A DNA stretch of 64,000 nt from Riptortus pedestris (Eukaryota > Arthropoda > Insecta > Hemiptera > Alydidae): positions 105,451,001-105,515,000 of the forward strand of contig CM032231.1 in the NCBI GenBank assembly GCA_019009955.1, given 5' to 3'. The position numbers were made by a program, and so were the translations under genes. The notes beneath the pieces are model-generated. The model did no database searches. It was not told where the DNA came from and saw only the letters and a list, made by a program, of their open reading frames with translations. Position 1 is the first letter of the stretch; each line of letters starts with the position of its first letter. Shown piece by piece: positions 47,081-59,010 of the stretch.

Positions 47081-47424
47081 AAAACCATATCATTATTCGT
47101 ACCCACATGTAACTGTATTGAGGATTTTATATAATTTAATTTTATGAATTATGCAAAATCGGCATAATTAGTAATTTACGGCATAATAAGGCTGAATGAG
47201 CCAGAAAAATGTACATTTTATCCGAAACGCCTTATCGAAATAATTTAAAATTGTAGAGCCTTCGGCGATTAAAAAAGAATAAAATAAAAGTAAGACAACT
47301 TAATCAAAATTGTTACTTACCTTTTAATCTCTCAATCCTTCGGTTATTCTGAATATAACATGAAAATTATGATATTGGTAATTTACATGCTAGGCGGTAA
47401 ATTATAACTCTACTGAAAAAAAAG
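47081..47424 (+). repeat. Direct duplication, right copy
   Basis: Second copy of 46065-46389. It has an extra AAAAAAGAATAAAATAAAAG-like insertion near 47270. The copies share CTTCGGCGA, CTCTCAATCCTTCGGTTATT and CTAGGCGGTAAATT. Confidence 0.85.
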
Positions 47425-47870
47425 AGCTGACCATATTACTCATTTACGATATCCTAAACGAAATCCCTCAATTTGCCTCAAAACTTATAGAGTTAGGCAT
47501 TTTTATGAATCTGAGAACAAATAAGTTCTCTTTGGAGTCAGCCAATCAGCTTGCAATGGACTTAGCAGTCTTATCTTTCTTTATAAAATGATCATTTAAC
47601 TTCTTCTACATCATGGGTTTTTGAACGATTAGAAAATAGAAATTTCCCCTGAGACGCTGTCAAACGACTGCCTTACTTTAGACTTCACTATTATAATAAA
47701 CAGCTGATGATAGTTAGGGGTGGTTGATGGAGAAGTGTATTTGAATAATAAATACTTGTAGATGACGAATGTTTTTTTTTAATCTTGATCGATAAAATAA
47801 ATTATATCCTTTTTTTTTCTCTCAAACTGTACAATGGATCTTCTAAAAGTAACTTTACAATCTTTGAACA
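47425..47870. other. No recognised gene
   Basis: AT-rich, nothing recognised. Confidence 0.4.
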
Positions 47871-48040
47871 ATACCCTGATAATTTTATAATTAATTAATG
47901 TTAATCTAGGGCTTTTAATGCACATTTAGTTTGACACCTATATAAGTAAACGATGGTGTGTTTACTTATATAGGTATCAAACTAAATGTGCATTAAAAAA
48001 CCCAGATTAACATCAATTAATTTATAACTTATCAGGGTAT
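47871..48040. repeat. 170-bp palindrome, 81-bp arms
   Basis: Left arm 47871-47951 and right arm 47960-48040 are reverse complements with few mismatches or indels, around an 8-base centre (47952-47959). The outer ends are ATACCCTGATAA and TTATCAGGGTAT. It may be a miniature fold-back transposon or a hairpin-RNA source. The flanks show no certain TSD. Confidence 0.85.
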
Positions 48041-48942
48041 GGTTCAGCTATTATTAACACCTATATTAGTAAAGAAACCACCCATCAGCTTTCAGTAACT
48101 TTTAATGTGTGAGCCAAATTTTGCCAGCATTTTGGCGCTCTTGTTCAGGCTAATCTTGCCTTTTTTGACAAGGAAAAAAAACTGTTAGGCTGAAAAATTA
48201 ATAAGTACTTTTTTGGAGAAAACCCTTAAGCCAGAATTAATTAAAATGCCTTCACAGAGAAATTAAGTGTCTTCCCACGAAAAAAACGCAGGAAAAATAA
48301 ATTAAATCTATAATTCTACACTTATATTTCAATAAAATTAATAGTTGTTGCGCTGCAATTAATGCATTAGAAATATTTTTAAAACGCCTAACAAACACAC
48401 AAACGTAACAATATTCGGACTCATCTCAAAAGAAAGATAGAACAGTATAACTTTCTTGATTTATTGATTACTATCTTCAAGAACGGAAATAAAACTCCCC
48501 AACCCCCAACCCCCCCCCCACTCAGAGAACAGCCCCATCCTTCAAGAGGGCCCCACGTGCTTGAGCTTCTTTCAAGGAAATTACGCAAATTACAAAATAA
48601 ATAATGTCTCTCCTATCTCCATTTTCCTTTCAAGTCACTCACAATGGATGTGCTATTTCTTTTTAGATCTCAAAAATTGAAAACTATCATTACTCAATTC
48701 TTTTCATGTTAGTTTTTGATAGTTCTTTTTTTTTTAATTTTTCAGCAAGTTTTGCGTTTGATTATTATTCAATTTTGACGAAACATTATTATTAGAAAAA
48801 ATAAATAATTCACAATTGATCTCATCATATACATAAACATAGAAAACAATTGTTACAGGTGAAATGTACGGTTAAGGAAAAATAGAAGTTCAAATGAATT
48901 CGAAAATGAGTTGGGCTAGATCTCAAATATTAAATGTAAAAG
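48041..48942. other. No recognised gene; C-run cluster
   Basis: Positions 48496-48520 hold several C-runs separated by AA (G-quadruplex potential on the minus strand). The rest is AT-rich. Confidence 0.4.
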
Positions 48943-49330
48943 TCCGTCACCTATGGGCTGCGTAAACTAAACGGATTTCCTCCGTGAAATTTAACAATAG
49001 ATAAATCTACGTACCCATAACACAATACCACGGTGAATATTAAGTGAATAAATACAAATGATAATAAGAAACCAACCGACGGAAAGCATCTGAAATGTAA
49101 ACAAACAGAACTGCTAACTTCTTATGGGAAAGAAAAACAATTACTGTAATAAATCTGAATATAAGACATTAATTTGATTGAAAACTATTTACTATATCTA
49201 GTACTGTAATTTGTAATGAATCAGAATAATTTTTATCTCATCAGAGTTTAGTAGTCCAAAAACTTAAGAAGGGGAGGATCACCAGAACATATTTGCATGT
49301 ATCTCGTATAATAAATTTCTCTTGAAAACA
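48943..49330 (+). mobile_element. HINE copy V, long-5' variant, truncated
   Basis: Starts TCCGTCACCTATGGGCTGCG and follows copy Q through CATATTTGCATGTATCTCG, then ends. The entire middle and 3' part are absent. Confidence 0.75.
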
Positions 49331-49979
49331 AAATTAATGATATTAGATAGAACAGAAACAGTGCTGAGTTAGCTGCCTTTGTTGTCTTGTCAGTAAAAAT
49401 TCTTAAACTCATGAATTCCATGGAATCTAAGAGATTCGCTACGCCAAGAAGATTTATTAATGATGGATAAGCACAAATTATAGTATTTAAAAACAATTAA
49501 TTAGAATCACGTAAGGATTGAGCTTATCCTTTATCTTTTAAATATTTATACTAATCGAACTAGTAGTTTATACATGATGCAGACATGCACATACTTAATA
49601 GTGGGAATGTATTGAATAATGGAAGAAAAACTTCATCAAGAAAAGTTCTTAAAAATATTCAGAACCTAGGACTAGAATAGCTAAATAATGATAAGCCGAA
49701 AGCATGTTATTGAACTTCGACAAATTGTAACATTTAATAAAACCTCTGATGTAGTTTTGCAAATTTAATTAAATAGGACGTTTACTTTCTTAAGTTTTAA
49801 TACGCCCACAACAAGTTACAAGTTTCTCTTCTGAAAAAATAGCTACGGAGGATGGTTATGTAACAAATTAACAAATTAAATTCCTTTCAATCTTCGTTAA
49901 TAACAGTAAATGAATGCCAAAGCAGGATCCACCTTAGCTTTTGTGAAGTGCAATGTTAGGAATAATTTAGTTCAATTTA
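49331..49979. other. No recognised gene
   Basis: AT-rich. The 82-codon minus-strand ORF at 49248-49496 overlaps the HINE end and is not supported. Confidence 0.4.
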
Positions 49980-49989
49980 AAAAACATTA

Positions 49990-50180
49990 TTAAAGTCTAC
50001 TTTCTATAACTAAGGCTAATTGGAACGGGTTGCCTTCAGGCTACCACCCTTTTCTAGCCAGGATGGGACTAAGGATTTTATTTAATGAATTCTGTCACAG
50101 AATAAATTCCTTTGCCCAGGCGGGAATGAAACTCGCCTCTCCAAAAACGTTGACTCGTTTTAAAGATTCGTTTATTTTTC
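49990..50180 (-). mobile_element. tRNA-like SINE with altered head, TSD
   Basis: Flanked by AAAAACATTA at 49980-49989 and 50181-50190. The body is clear on the minus strand (GGCGAGTTTCATTCCCGCC, CCATCCTGGCTAGAAAAGG, CCGTTCCAATTAGCC). The 5' head is degraded or rearranged. Confidence 0.8.
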
Positions 50181-50415
50181 AAAAACATTAATTTGTCTTA
50201 GTAATAATACCTGCTTTCGTAATGAATTCACTAACTGGTGACGACTGAACTGAGTGATTTATTCTTTTTGTGTGGCACACTTTGTATTGTAGCGGTTTTC
50301 TTTAGAAAAGCGACAGATGTCAAAATTATACAAAAAATCAATCAAATCTATGCAAACGTAGGAAATAGATGTAAAAAACAAGATGAGTTTGAATTTAAAA
50401 ATTATTACTTATGTA

Positions 50416-51219
50416 TCTTATATATAAAAATGAATGTATGTGTGAATGTCCTTTATAGAATCGTAAACGGCTGAACCGAATTTTATGAAACTTGCTATGT
50501 ATATTACTACTAAAACAGGTTAGGTTTCTGGCTGTATTAATATTCTCTGAGACGAACAAGAGTGGGGGTTATAAGGGAGGCCTGAAATTAAAAATAGCGA
50601 TATTTCGACTCTTACTGGTTTTTCGACAAATTTGCATATAACAAACGTTGTTTATGTTGTTATTTAGAGTAACTTTTGTAATATACCCTTTTGTCGTATA
50701 CCAAAGTATAAATGAGTTATACGCTAAAAACAATAGTGGGAGTCAACAATTTTATATGGCACAAAAGACTCTACCGAATTAAACGAAACTCCGTATGTGA
50801 TTTGGTATTAACACCTCCTTGATGAAAAGCTATATTAAAATTTCGAGGTACAAACAGGAGTAGGGGGTTATAAGTGACGTCTGAAATATAAAATCGCGAT
50901 ATTTCGTAACCTATTCATTTTTCGGCAAACGTGCATATAACAAAACTTGTTTATTTTGTTATTTAAGGAACATTATTTATATGCACTCCGTGTTTTTGAC
51001 TATAAGCTATATTAACATTTTTAGGAATCAACAGTAGTGGGGGTTGTTAGGGAGGCATAAAATGAAAAATTGTCATATTTTGTTTCCTATTGTTTTTTCG
51101 GCGAACGTGCACATGACAAAAGATATTTAATTTGATATTTAGAGTAACTTTTATTATGTACATCTTAATCATAGTATAGTATTTCAGTTTGTGGCGTAGC
51201 AACACGCGCAGGGTATAAG
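50416..51219 (+). mobile_element. Non-autonomous Helitron, about 804 bp
   Basis: Starts TCTTATATATAAAAATGAATG-like (canonical Helitron 5' end), preceded by A. The 3' region has a GCGT/ACGC hairpin then GGGTATAAG, a mutated CTAG, followed by T. Contains three similar modules (GTGGGGGTTATAAGGGAGG near 50560, GTAGGGGGTTATAAG near 50862, GTGGGGGTTGTTAGGGAGG near 51035). No coding capacity for Rep/helicase. Confidence 0.8.
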
Positions 51220-51949
51220 TATAAAATTATTTTCTCAAATTTATAAATTGCATGCATACATTTTCCATATGCTGGTTTTATTTAGGACACTATGAGTAGT
51301 AACTAAAATATCTGTTCGTAATATTCTAGGCAGCAAAAGAAAATTTGTAATTACTTAGCTGTTTCATGAGGGATTTTTTTTTTGTATCTCGAAAAACGTT
51401 TAAGCTAATTTGAGGTTTGTTTTGAAGAAACTGTGGAGCCAGCCTTGAGTATCGACTAGGACTTTCACTGGGCCGAAGCGGAAGAACAAAGGATGGTGGA
51501 CACACTGAGGCTGTAAAAACGGGGGGGGGGGGCGCCCCCCTTCCACATTTAATCTGGAAATAGAGCAGCGGTAAATCACAAATGACGCCGGTGTTAAATT
51601 ATGCACATCTCCTACCCCCCTCCAAGAAGGACCGTGTCCGATAGAATAAAACACAAAGACACTCCTTTTCTTTTATGGGGCTCCAGAAGACAAGGATGTT
51701 GTAATCTTCACTGCTTTCGGCTTCACAATTATTCAATGGCAAACGTTAATTTGTAATGGGAAGTGCTCGAAAATTATTAACTTATACGTCATATTAGTAA
51801 GTCTACGGCTGGAATTCTTGCTCATTTATGGCTGGGGATGTTCTTTGATCTTTATTTTATTTACTCTTACAGTAATCGCGACTGGGGCGACGCATCAGTT
51901 CATCATATTTAAGCAAGTATGCTCAATTCTACAAATACTTTCAGCATTC
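51220..51949. other. No recognised gene
   Basis: Contains a G-run (about 51521-51532) and a balanced stretch 51400-51660 with an 84-codon minus-strand ORF without known motifs. Confidence 0.4.
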
Positions 51950-52413
51950 TTCATATTTTATGGCAAGGCTCGCCAATAAAAAGTATTCATTTTTTGTGTA
52001 AACTTTATTGAAACTGCCCAACATGTTTCGTAGCCTACTCGCCACTTCTGCAGGGGCTATCCCTTACAAACAAAAAAAATAAAAAAAATTAATAACATTA
52101 GTTCAACAAAACCCTTAAAATTTATAGATATGAATTAATAGGTGCCTACATCAAAGACATATTTATTAAATTATTGAAATTATAGATTGCTACTTACATT
52201 TCTGAAATGCTTTTTTCCCTCTTACAATCGTTGAGACTGTCCTCACTGAGGAGGTAGTTGATACTGAGGTTCCCAAGGTATTCAACTTTCAGTATTGTCC
52301 TACATTATTATTTTTTGATGTGTTAATTCAGTCGAAGGGTATGGTAGGTCTATGTGAGTCCTTAGATAGCAGTCAGTTAGTATATGTTTTATAGTAAGTC
52401 TTCAGTGTTGGCA
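51950..52413 (-). mobile_element. Penelope-like element 3' region
   Basis: On the minus strand: CCCCTGCAGAAGTGGCGAG, TAGGCTACGAAACATG, TTTCAATAAAGTTTACAC. This is the typical end of a Penelope-like element, with a poly(A) signal just after a CGAAAC motif. It lies downstream of the ORF relic at 52414, in the same orientation. Confidence 0.6.
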
Positions 52414-52740
52414 TTAGGGTTCGTCTTCTCCAATAAGTAACTTTGAGTCAGTCGTGAATGGCCACTTCTTAACTTCGTTAAAACTACTCCTTCCCTTCTG
52501 AATAGCCTTTTTGAGGAAGGCCATTTCACGAAGTACATGTTTCAGTTCTAGAAGATCGTTGTCAGTCGTGGCTGTCCTAGTTTTCTGCCATGAATTGAGT
52601 ATCATATGTTTCGCTTGGGCTTGAACATCTTGGTGCGTACAATATGTGTTGTTGTAAGATGTTTTTGGAGTAGCTGATTTGGGTAGTTCACCTAATTGTG
52701 CACTTTGTCTAATGTTTGTATGTTTGGGTAACCAGTACAT
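52414..52740 (-). pseudogene. Possible Penelope-like ORF relic
   Basis: A 108-codon open frame upstream of, and collinear with, the Penelope-like 3' end. The stretch DLLELKHVLREMAFLKKAIQ resembles the segment between the reverse transcriptase and GIY-YIG nuclease of Penelope-like proteins (E..L..VL..NGY....I). Reverse transcriptase motifs and the GIY-YIG signature are not visible. Function is inferred mainly from position. It may be incidental. Confidence 0.3.
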
Positions 52741-53340
52741 AGTTATTCTTTAGTTTAAATTCTGGATTTGTTTAATATGTACGAGATGGGTCGATGTGTA
52801 ATACACATGTAGTTTTTAATGAATGTTCTTTGATGATCCATATGTCTCTCTTCAACTCTAGAAGGTTAACAATATAAAAATAAAATTCGTCACAAAATGA
52901 AGAGAGTTTGCTGTTATTTTACATCGGAGATAAAAGATATTTGATCAGCTGCAAACAACAGCAGATTTATTTCAGTAACTACAACTTTGATAGTCTTCAC
53001 CAGCTACAAAAATTTTATTATAAGTTACGTACACAGAAATTTGTTATCTCTAAGTAAGAGTATAAAATTAACCGATTTCCTAAAAATTACTTCTTGGAAA
53101 GACTACCAGAAAAATGATATGAGACCCTCAAAAGCATCTAAAATGTAGTGTGTTATTCAAAATGGAATCATCTTATCGATGAATATAGCACATAATTTAA
53201 TTATTTTGAAGGGGTATCCCTAAGCAACTGCAAACTATTGTTCTATTACATCAACACAATTTGTACTATACCCTAGCCAAACTCTATATAGGTATAGCCA
53301 TTTAATCCTAAATTAAAGGTCAGATTTGTTTAATAGTTTA
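52741..53340. other. No recognised gene
   Basis: AT-rich. It may include further decayed parts of the Penelope-like element. Confidence 0.35.
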
Positions 53341-53512
53341 AATAAGGCAACGAGGTAAACCTAGAGTTACGGATTGAACTCCCACCAGAGCAATAGAAGT
53401 TTATTTTGTGATGAACTCATTAAATAAAATCCCAAATCCCACCCAGACCAAAAACTATACCACCCCCCCCCTCTACCGTCCCGTTTAGACGTAGTTGCAT
53501 AAGGTGGGGATG
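53341..53512 (+). mobile_element. Old, diverged tRNA-like SINE
   Basis: GAGGTAAACCTAGAGTTACG, box-B-like GGATTGAACTCCCACC, TGATGAACTCATTAAATAAA and CCCACCCAGACCAAAAAC follow the family order. The end and tail are degraded. Confidence 0.6.
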
Positions 53513-54964
53513 AAAATATGAATTTTATTTTTAAGGCAATATTTTTTTATTATGTGGGAACTAGGCAATAGAAGAATGACACACACATGCCGAGTTTTAT
53601 TCCAGTAAGTGAGAAATTCGCATAGTTAAAGGAGTGGCAATTTTTTTTTTGTTTTTTATATGTTTCAGGATTTTATATTTATTTGGAGATAATCCTATCA
53701 TGTCTCCTTAATATTGTCATCAGATGCGCAGGTTTAAAAACAGCAGCTTTATCACGTTCTGATAATTCTTATCTAAATTCTGACACTGATTGCTGCACAT
53801 TGTCCATACCAGTTGCTAAGATTAATAGAAATGTCTTATCTACATCCCTTTTCTAGCCATAAGCGACAAATGATTTTATCATAGGAATTATGACGGCTTC
53901 TTCATTTTTGTATATTGATTAAACGTACAAATACGCAAATTTTCTTTTATCTCTCAATGATACTTCTTCCAAACTCCTTATTACATCGACATATGTGTAT
54001 TATTATTTTCAAGTTGACATATTCAGTAAGAGAATCAATTATAGGGGCTTCTGTTTTAATTTTTCCCGCCTTCCTCTTACATTAGTATCTACTTTTATTA
54101 ACAGATATTGCTTTATTGGTTATTTTACTAGGCAATGTGTGTATGTTTGTGTCAAGCCTGCCAATAAGTTAATTAAATCATTAAGGATATCGATAATTAA
54201 ATAATCACTGTAAAAGTAAAAATCACTTTCGCACATCGAATTTGAGGCAGTGAGGTTTAGAGAAGAAAAAAAACACACATCTACACATGAATATTACCTT
54301 ATGATGCTCTGGATCGTAAATATAACCAAACTTGTTGATGTAAAAATTGCCTTTATCATTTTTTACATTCGCCTATTATATTTGTCTATATTATTGGAGC
54401 TATTTGTCTATTTTTGCTTTCTTCTTCAATAAATTCCCATTCCCACCCTAGTCATTTCCAATTATACTTCTTATGTCACTACTCAATTCCATGCCCAGCT
54501 TATAGTCTTGTGTACATACTGGTTTAATGAGAATGAAATAGAGAACAAAATGTGGGATGATGCCATCTCTGAGTCAAGCGAGACTAGGAAAATCCTCGTA
54601 GTTTATTCAGCTCCTCTATTACTTACTTATATCCCTTGGGATCTTACTATATTTGAATACATTATTATATGAATACAAAAAAAAATGTATATGAATAAAA
54701 AAAATTGGCCTCATGGATTCAATTTAACAAAACAATTTGAGGTCGGTACTTCATGTTCTATTTTAAATCATATCACCAAAATTTACAGTTTCATTTCATT
54801 TGAATGTGATAATCATCGATATCTGTGTTATAACGCATCGGATCGAAAAATGTTTAGAACATAATTTATAGATCTTTTTATGATAAACTAAGACGGTCTA
54901 ATACACAATTTATGTATATTTAATACTTGCCGAGAAATTCCTTATTCTTTATTTGCTTCTTTGT
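53513..54964. other. No recognised gene
   Basis: AT-rich. Two 60-70 codon plus-strand ORFs (53995-54204, 54250-54432) are AT-driven and hydrophobic, with no recognised motif. Confidence 0.4.
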
Positions 54965-55420
54965 TTAAACCTCCCTTAGTGGATTCGTTAAACTCGCAAG
55001 CTGAGAGTCGTGTGGGGCTCAGATTAGCCATGTGAATTAATGCGTTGACCTTAATCTCACATGGTAAACCTAGAGTGGCGAGTTGGATTCCCGCCGGGAC
55101 AAAGGAATTTATGTAGTGACGAAATTCATTAAAAATAAAATCCTTCGTCCCACCGTGGCTAGAAAAGGGTGGTAACCTGTAGATAACCCGTCCTAACTAG
55201 CCTCCGTTTCAAAAAGTGGACCTTAATAAATAATTTAATTTAGAGTCGTGAGTTTAAATCTGACCTGTCCAATAGGAATTTACTTAGTGCCAAAGACATT
55301 TAATATAAGACCCTTAGTCCCACCCTGGGTTGAAATTGATGGTAACCTGTTGAGAACCCCTCCCAATCAGCCTAAGCGGCATGGAGTGGACGTTAATAAA
55401 AAACAAATTAATAAACTATT
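54965..55420 (+). mobile_element. Old SINE interrupted by a younger SINE
   Basis: The head-like part 54965-55012 and the body 55242-55420 (box-B-like GAGTTTAAATCTGACC, AGGAATTTACTTAGTGCC, CCCACCCTGGGTTGAAATTG, CAATCAGCCTAAGCGGC) belong to an older, related SINE. They are separated by the younger copy at 55013-55241. Confidence 0.65.
55013..55241 (+). mobile_element. tRNA-like SINE, full-length, 9-bp TSD
   Basis: Flanked by AGAGTCGTG at 55004-55012 and 55242-55250. Head TGGGGCTCAGATTAGCCATG, box-B-like GCGAGTTGGATTCCCGCC, body CCCACCGTGGCTAGAAAAGG, tail AATAAATAATTTAATTT. Confidence 0.9.
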
Positions 55421-55996
55421 TCCGAATATGAACTGACAACACCAATAAGACTAAGATGTGAAAATCCAAGATGATGAGGGATAATCAGCTGATCACAGCA
55501 GTTTGGGAGGTCATTGCAGATTTTTCACATTGTATTTGCAACGTGTCTGTTACTGCTTGCTTGCTATAGTTAATATATCCAGCTGGCACCTATCTGCCCT
55601 ACATTTTCTGCTTGCTCAACAATCCTGGCCAGGTCCGATGTGTTCTCATAACAGCACTATATTTCTTTCTTGAGCATTTTTCTATAAACATTGACGTCAT
55701 GCTAATTACTCACAATTTTTCCATATAATTTGACTCAATGTCTTACAGCGACTTAATGCAGTTATTAATCCTAAAGAAGAAAATATATAATTGGAGAAAA
55801 TCATATTAAAACAACTATTGTCTCTGAGTTCATAATTTGTATATATTTTATAACATTTTAATTACTATATTTAATTTCATAATCACTACCTTTTAATAAA
55901 TTCTTTGAAGTTAGGTAAAAATTCTTTTAATGTTTGTTATATAATTTTTCTTTATAATATCAAATTGTTAGAAGCTCCTATGCTGAAATAAAAAAA
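55421..55996. other. No recognised gene
   Basis: AT-rich spacer, nothing recognised. Confidence 0.4.
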
Positions 55997-56421
55997 TCCG
56001 TCACGCAGGGGCTGCGTAAACTAGGCAGATTTCGTACGTGAAGTTTTATAATAGAGAAATTTCTAGAGAGCCGAAGTTACTGAGACGGCCGAACTAACGA
56101 AGTTAGCCGATCGCATCATGTCCGTTACGCTCAATAAATTGCAAATATCTCGGTTAATATTCAAGATAGATAATAAATGTATAGAACAATATTTATAGTT
56201 AATTTAATTTGCAATAAGATTTGTTTTATACAGGTTTTCGATCCGACGTATAGTAACGGAGATATTTCGAAAATCTCACCTCTAAACCCCCCCTCCCTCC
56301 GATTGGTCCGATTTCAGTCATTAACCTTGACCTTTATTTTTACATAGAACGTTTAAATATCGACTTTGGTAACGATCAAGCAAAACGGCCACTAGAGCGT
56401 TAACAGACAAATATATATATA

Positions 56422-56454
<33 letters not shown>

Positions 56455-56579
56455 ACTTTGAACGGACCTCATTTTCGTCGTCTCCTGGGTAGGATCGATG
56501 GACGTTTGAAGAAAACTCTAGAAAATCGCGTCATGAGTATGACCTCAATAGCTGATTTCCCCTAAGGGAAATCTGCTAA
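55997..56579 (+). mobile_element. HINE copy W, full-length
   Basis: Starts TCCGTCACGCAGGGGCTGCG after an A-run and ends CCTAAGGGAAATCTGCTAA. The (AT)n core (about 56411-56453) has a single TT interruption. Standard subtype, low divergence. Confidence 0.93.
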
Positions 56580-57264
56580 AATATGGTAAACTGGTGAGGT
56601 AATAGTCATCATTATTCATTGAAGATAAGTAAATAATTGATTTATGTTCAAACAGTTATGTTACAAATATGGAAAACATTAAACTGCCTCAGCAATGTCC
56701 ATAAGGGATGATTAATCCGTGTTGAAATTACATGAGTCACTAGGAAACGAACATTTTCGTATTTTCTTTCTTCCACGATTTCTACAAAAACTGTCAAAAA
56801 TAAAATGTTTTATTAAAATAAATCTATTTGGTAGTTATCAATAATACTATACTTCTTTTTCTCCAATGTCTTATAAAGTTATATGACTTATTTTCAATGG
56901 CAGTTGGTTGTGTTAATATTTTGAAATATGTTATATGTCGCCAGCGCGATTTTTCTGAATCAAGTTACCTTCTTGTGAGGAAAATTACATTTCCTTGTGA
57001 GTACTCTATATAATGGAGTTGGGTATCTCTTCAGACTATAAAAAAAATGCCCATGGAAAATTGGTTTCTATATACTGAACCTTTATTCATGTTGCTCCTC
57101 ATTCCCTAACGATGCTGAGTAGGTATCCGGAAACTGGGCACAGAGACTCATCTCTTGTGAAGCTTGTTCGCTGAGACGAAACTTTCGTGAAGAACTAATT
57201 GTAGAGTCGAACTAGTAATCTTACTTACTACCCTTAGAACTATCAGGGAAGGTTTAACGAAATA
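56580..57264. other. No recognised gene
   Basis: AT-rich. The 61-codon ORF at 56828 has no known motif. Confidence 0.4.
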
Positions 57265-57345
57265 TCAAATAGATTCAGTTTATTTATTCCAAAGAACGTC
57301 CTCAATATCTATAGCTATCATTTTCAGAGGTATGACAAGATAAAA
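57265..57345 (-). mobile_element. Possible Penelope-like 3' end
   Basis: On the minus strand: CCTCTGAAAATGATAGC, GAGGACGTTCTTTGG, AATAAATAAACTGAATC, the same motif order as the other Penelope-like ends in the window, but weaker. Confidence 0.3.
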
Positions 57346-57399
57346 AGCATTCAACGTTGAACACTTCATAAAAATATAATATAAATACACAAAAAATGT

Positions 57400-57865
57400 T
57401 CAGTCATTTATTTAAATCAGTTACGCCGGCGATTTACTCATTATTCAAGTGTGTTCAAAAAAGCGAACAGCAAAAAAAATTAATAAAAGTAACGCAAAAA
57501 GAGTGAACTATGGCATAAGGTGATTTTCGAAACGGTTCATTGGTGTAGCAGTCTTATATGAAGCGAACGATATTGTGTATGGAAACATCGGGATGATGAA
57601 AATAATATAAATGAAAATGTAAGAAAGGAGAAAAAATAGAAAAAGGAATAAAGGGGAAACCATAAAAAAAGAATAAAAACATAAAAGTAAAAAGGTAATC
57701 CAAAAAAAAAAATAAATAAGAATAATTAAAATTAAATGGTATTCACTTTGCTAATGTAGGAAAGAAATGAAGAGTTGTGTGTAGAAATTGTAGATTATAG
57801 AGTTATTAATATCTTTTAGATGGTTTGACTAAGTCTATGTAATTACTATTTAAAATATGAATACA
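57400..57865 (-). repeat. Dispersed repeat, copy 2 (with 43380-43860)
   Basis: Partner of 43380-43860 in the same orientation. On the minus strand it ends AATGAGTAAATCGCCGGCG and then TTAAATAAATGACTG. Copies differ by many substitutions and small indels in the A-rich parts. Confidence 0.65.
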
Positions 57866-58057
57866 AACAAGCAATCTACTTATTAGTAGCAATGGCTCGA
57901 ATAGTCATACTCATCCAACATGCAAATAAACAACAGCATGTAGAATCACTTTCGATAAGATGGGAAAGAAATATCATTCGTCCATCAGATCGTAGAGCAC
58001 TACGCTAAATTTCCAGAAAAACTTGATCTGGGGGGAGAAAAGCTGTCTATATAAAAC

Positions 58058-58440
58058 AGTTAGGGGCTGCGTAAGCTAAGCAGTATTTCCAATTGCTAGA
58101 ATGACATACAATTATTTAATCACTTTATCTAATCTCAATTTCGAAGCCAACATTCGAATAGTAGCAGTAGGTACTGACGCAAAGATGAAAACAAGAAAGC
58201 ACGAATAACTCACTTAATATCAGAGTTATGGAAAAATGTATAGAACAGTTGTAGAACATCAATAGTTTAACAAGATTTGTTTTATAATATTTTTCGACCC
58301 GACTCATAATAATGGAGGTATTTTGAATTTTCGAATATCCTCTTAACCTCCGCCCCATTCCTCGTCCGACTTCAGCCTTTAACTAATGCTATCTTTAGTG
58401 TTAATAAAATAGTTAAATGCAAAGTATAGAATGGATGAAA
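58058..58440 (+). mobile_element. HINE copy X, diverged
   Basis: GGGGCTGCGTAAGCTAAGCAG starts the copy. GATGAAAACAAGAAAGCACG, GACCCGACTCATAATAATGGAG and CGTCCGACTTCAGCC follow. It is the same subtype as K1. The core and 3' end are missing. Confidence 0.65.
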
Positions 58441-58539
58441 TAAACATTTTTCAGTCAAGAGAGTAAAATCTTAGTCATAACACTGAGCATTTGGATAGAT
58501 ATCACATATAAAGGTCCCCTAAAAAAAATAAAAAATTTG

Positions 58540-59010
58540 GAGTTTGAGCTTGTAAAAGACGTTCCATGATATATTAGCTTAGTGTTAACGTGGGATGACT
58601 AAAAGTGTGGGTTTACTGAAGCTGAAAATTAAAAAATGCTAATATAACAAGACAGAGAAAAAATGTATAAGAATACATATATTGGAAATTAAATTTGAAA
58701 TAAGATTGTTTGTATACAATTTTTGAATCCAATTCATAATAACTCAGACATTCCAAACTTTCGAAACCCCTCTCTCTAATCGTTCCGTCGGGCTGGTCCC
58801 AATTCAGCCCTTAACCAACTTGATCTTCAGTTATACATAAAATGTTGAATATAGATAAAACAAAAATTGTCAAGTGTTAACAGACAAATATACCTATAGT
58901 TTCGAATGAATCTCGTTTTCTTCATCTCCTGGGTGGTATATGTGGACATTTGAATAAGTTTTTCATGAGTGCAACCTCAATAGCTTTTTCCCTGAATGGA
59001 AATCTGCTGA
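58540..59010 (+). mobile_element. HINE copy Y, diverged, 3' end present
   Basis: GGGTTTACTGAAGCTGAAAA, AAGATTGTTTGTATACAATT, TTAACAGACAAATATACC and TTCATCTCCTGGGTGG match the family. It ends with a degraded palindrome and CTGCTGA (59004-59010). The 5' terminus is not recognisable. Confidence 0.7.
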
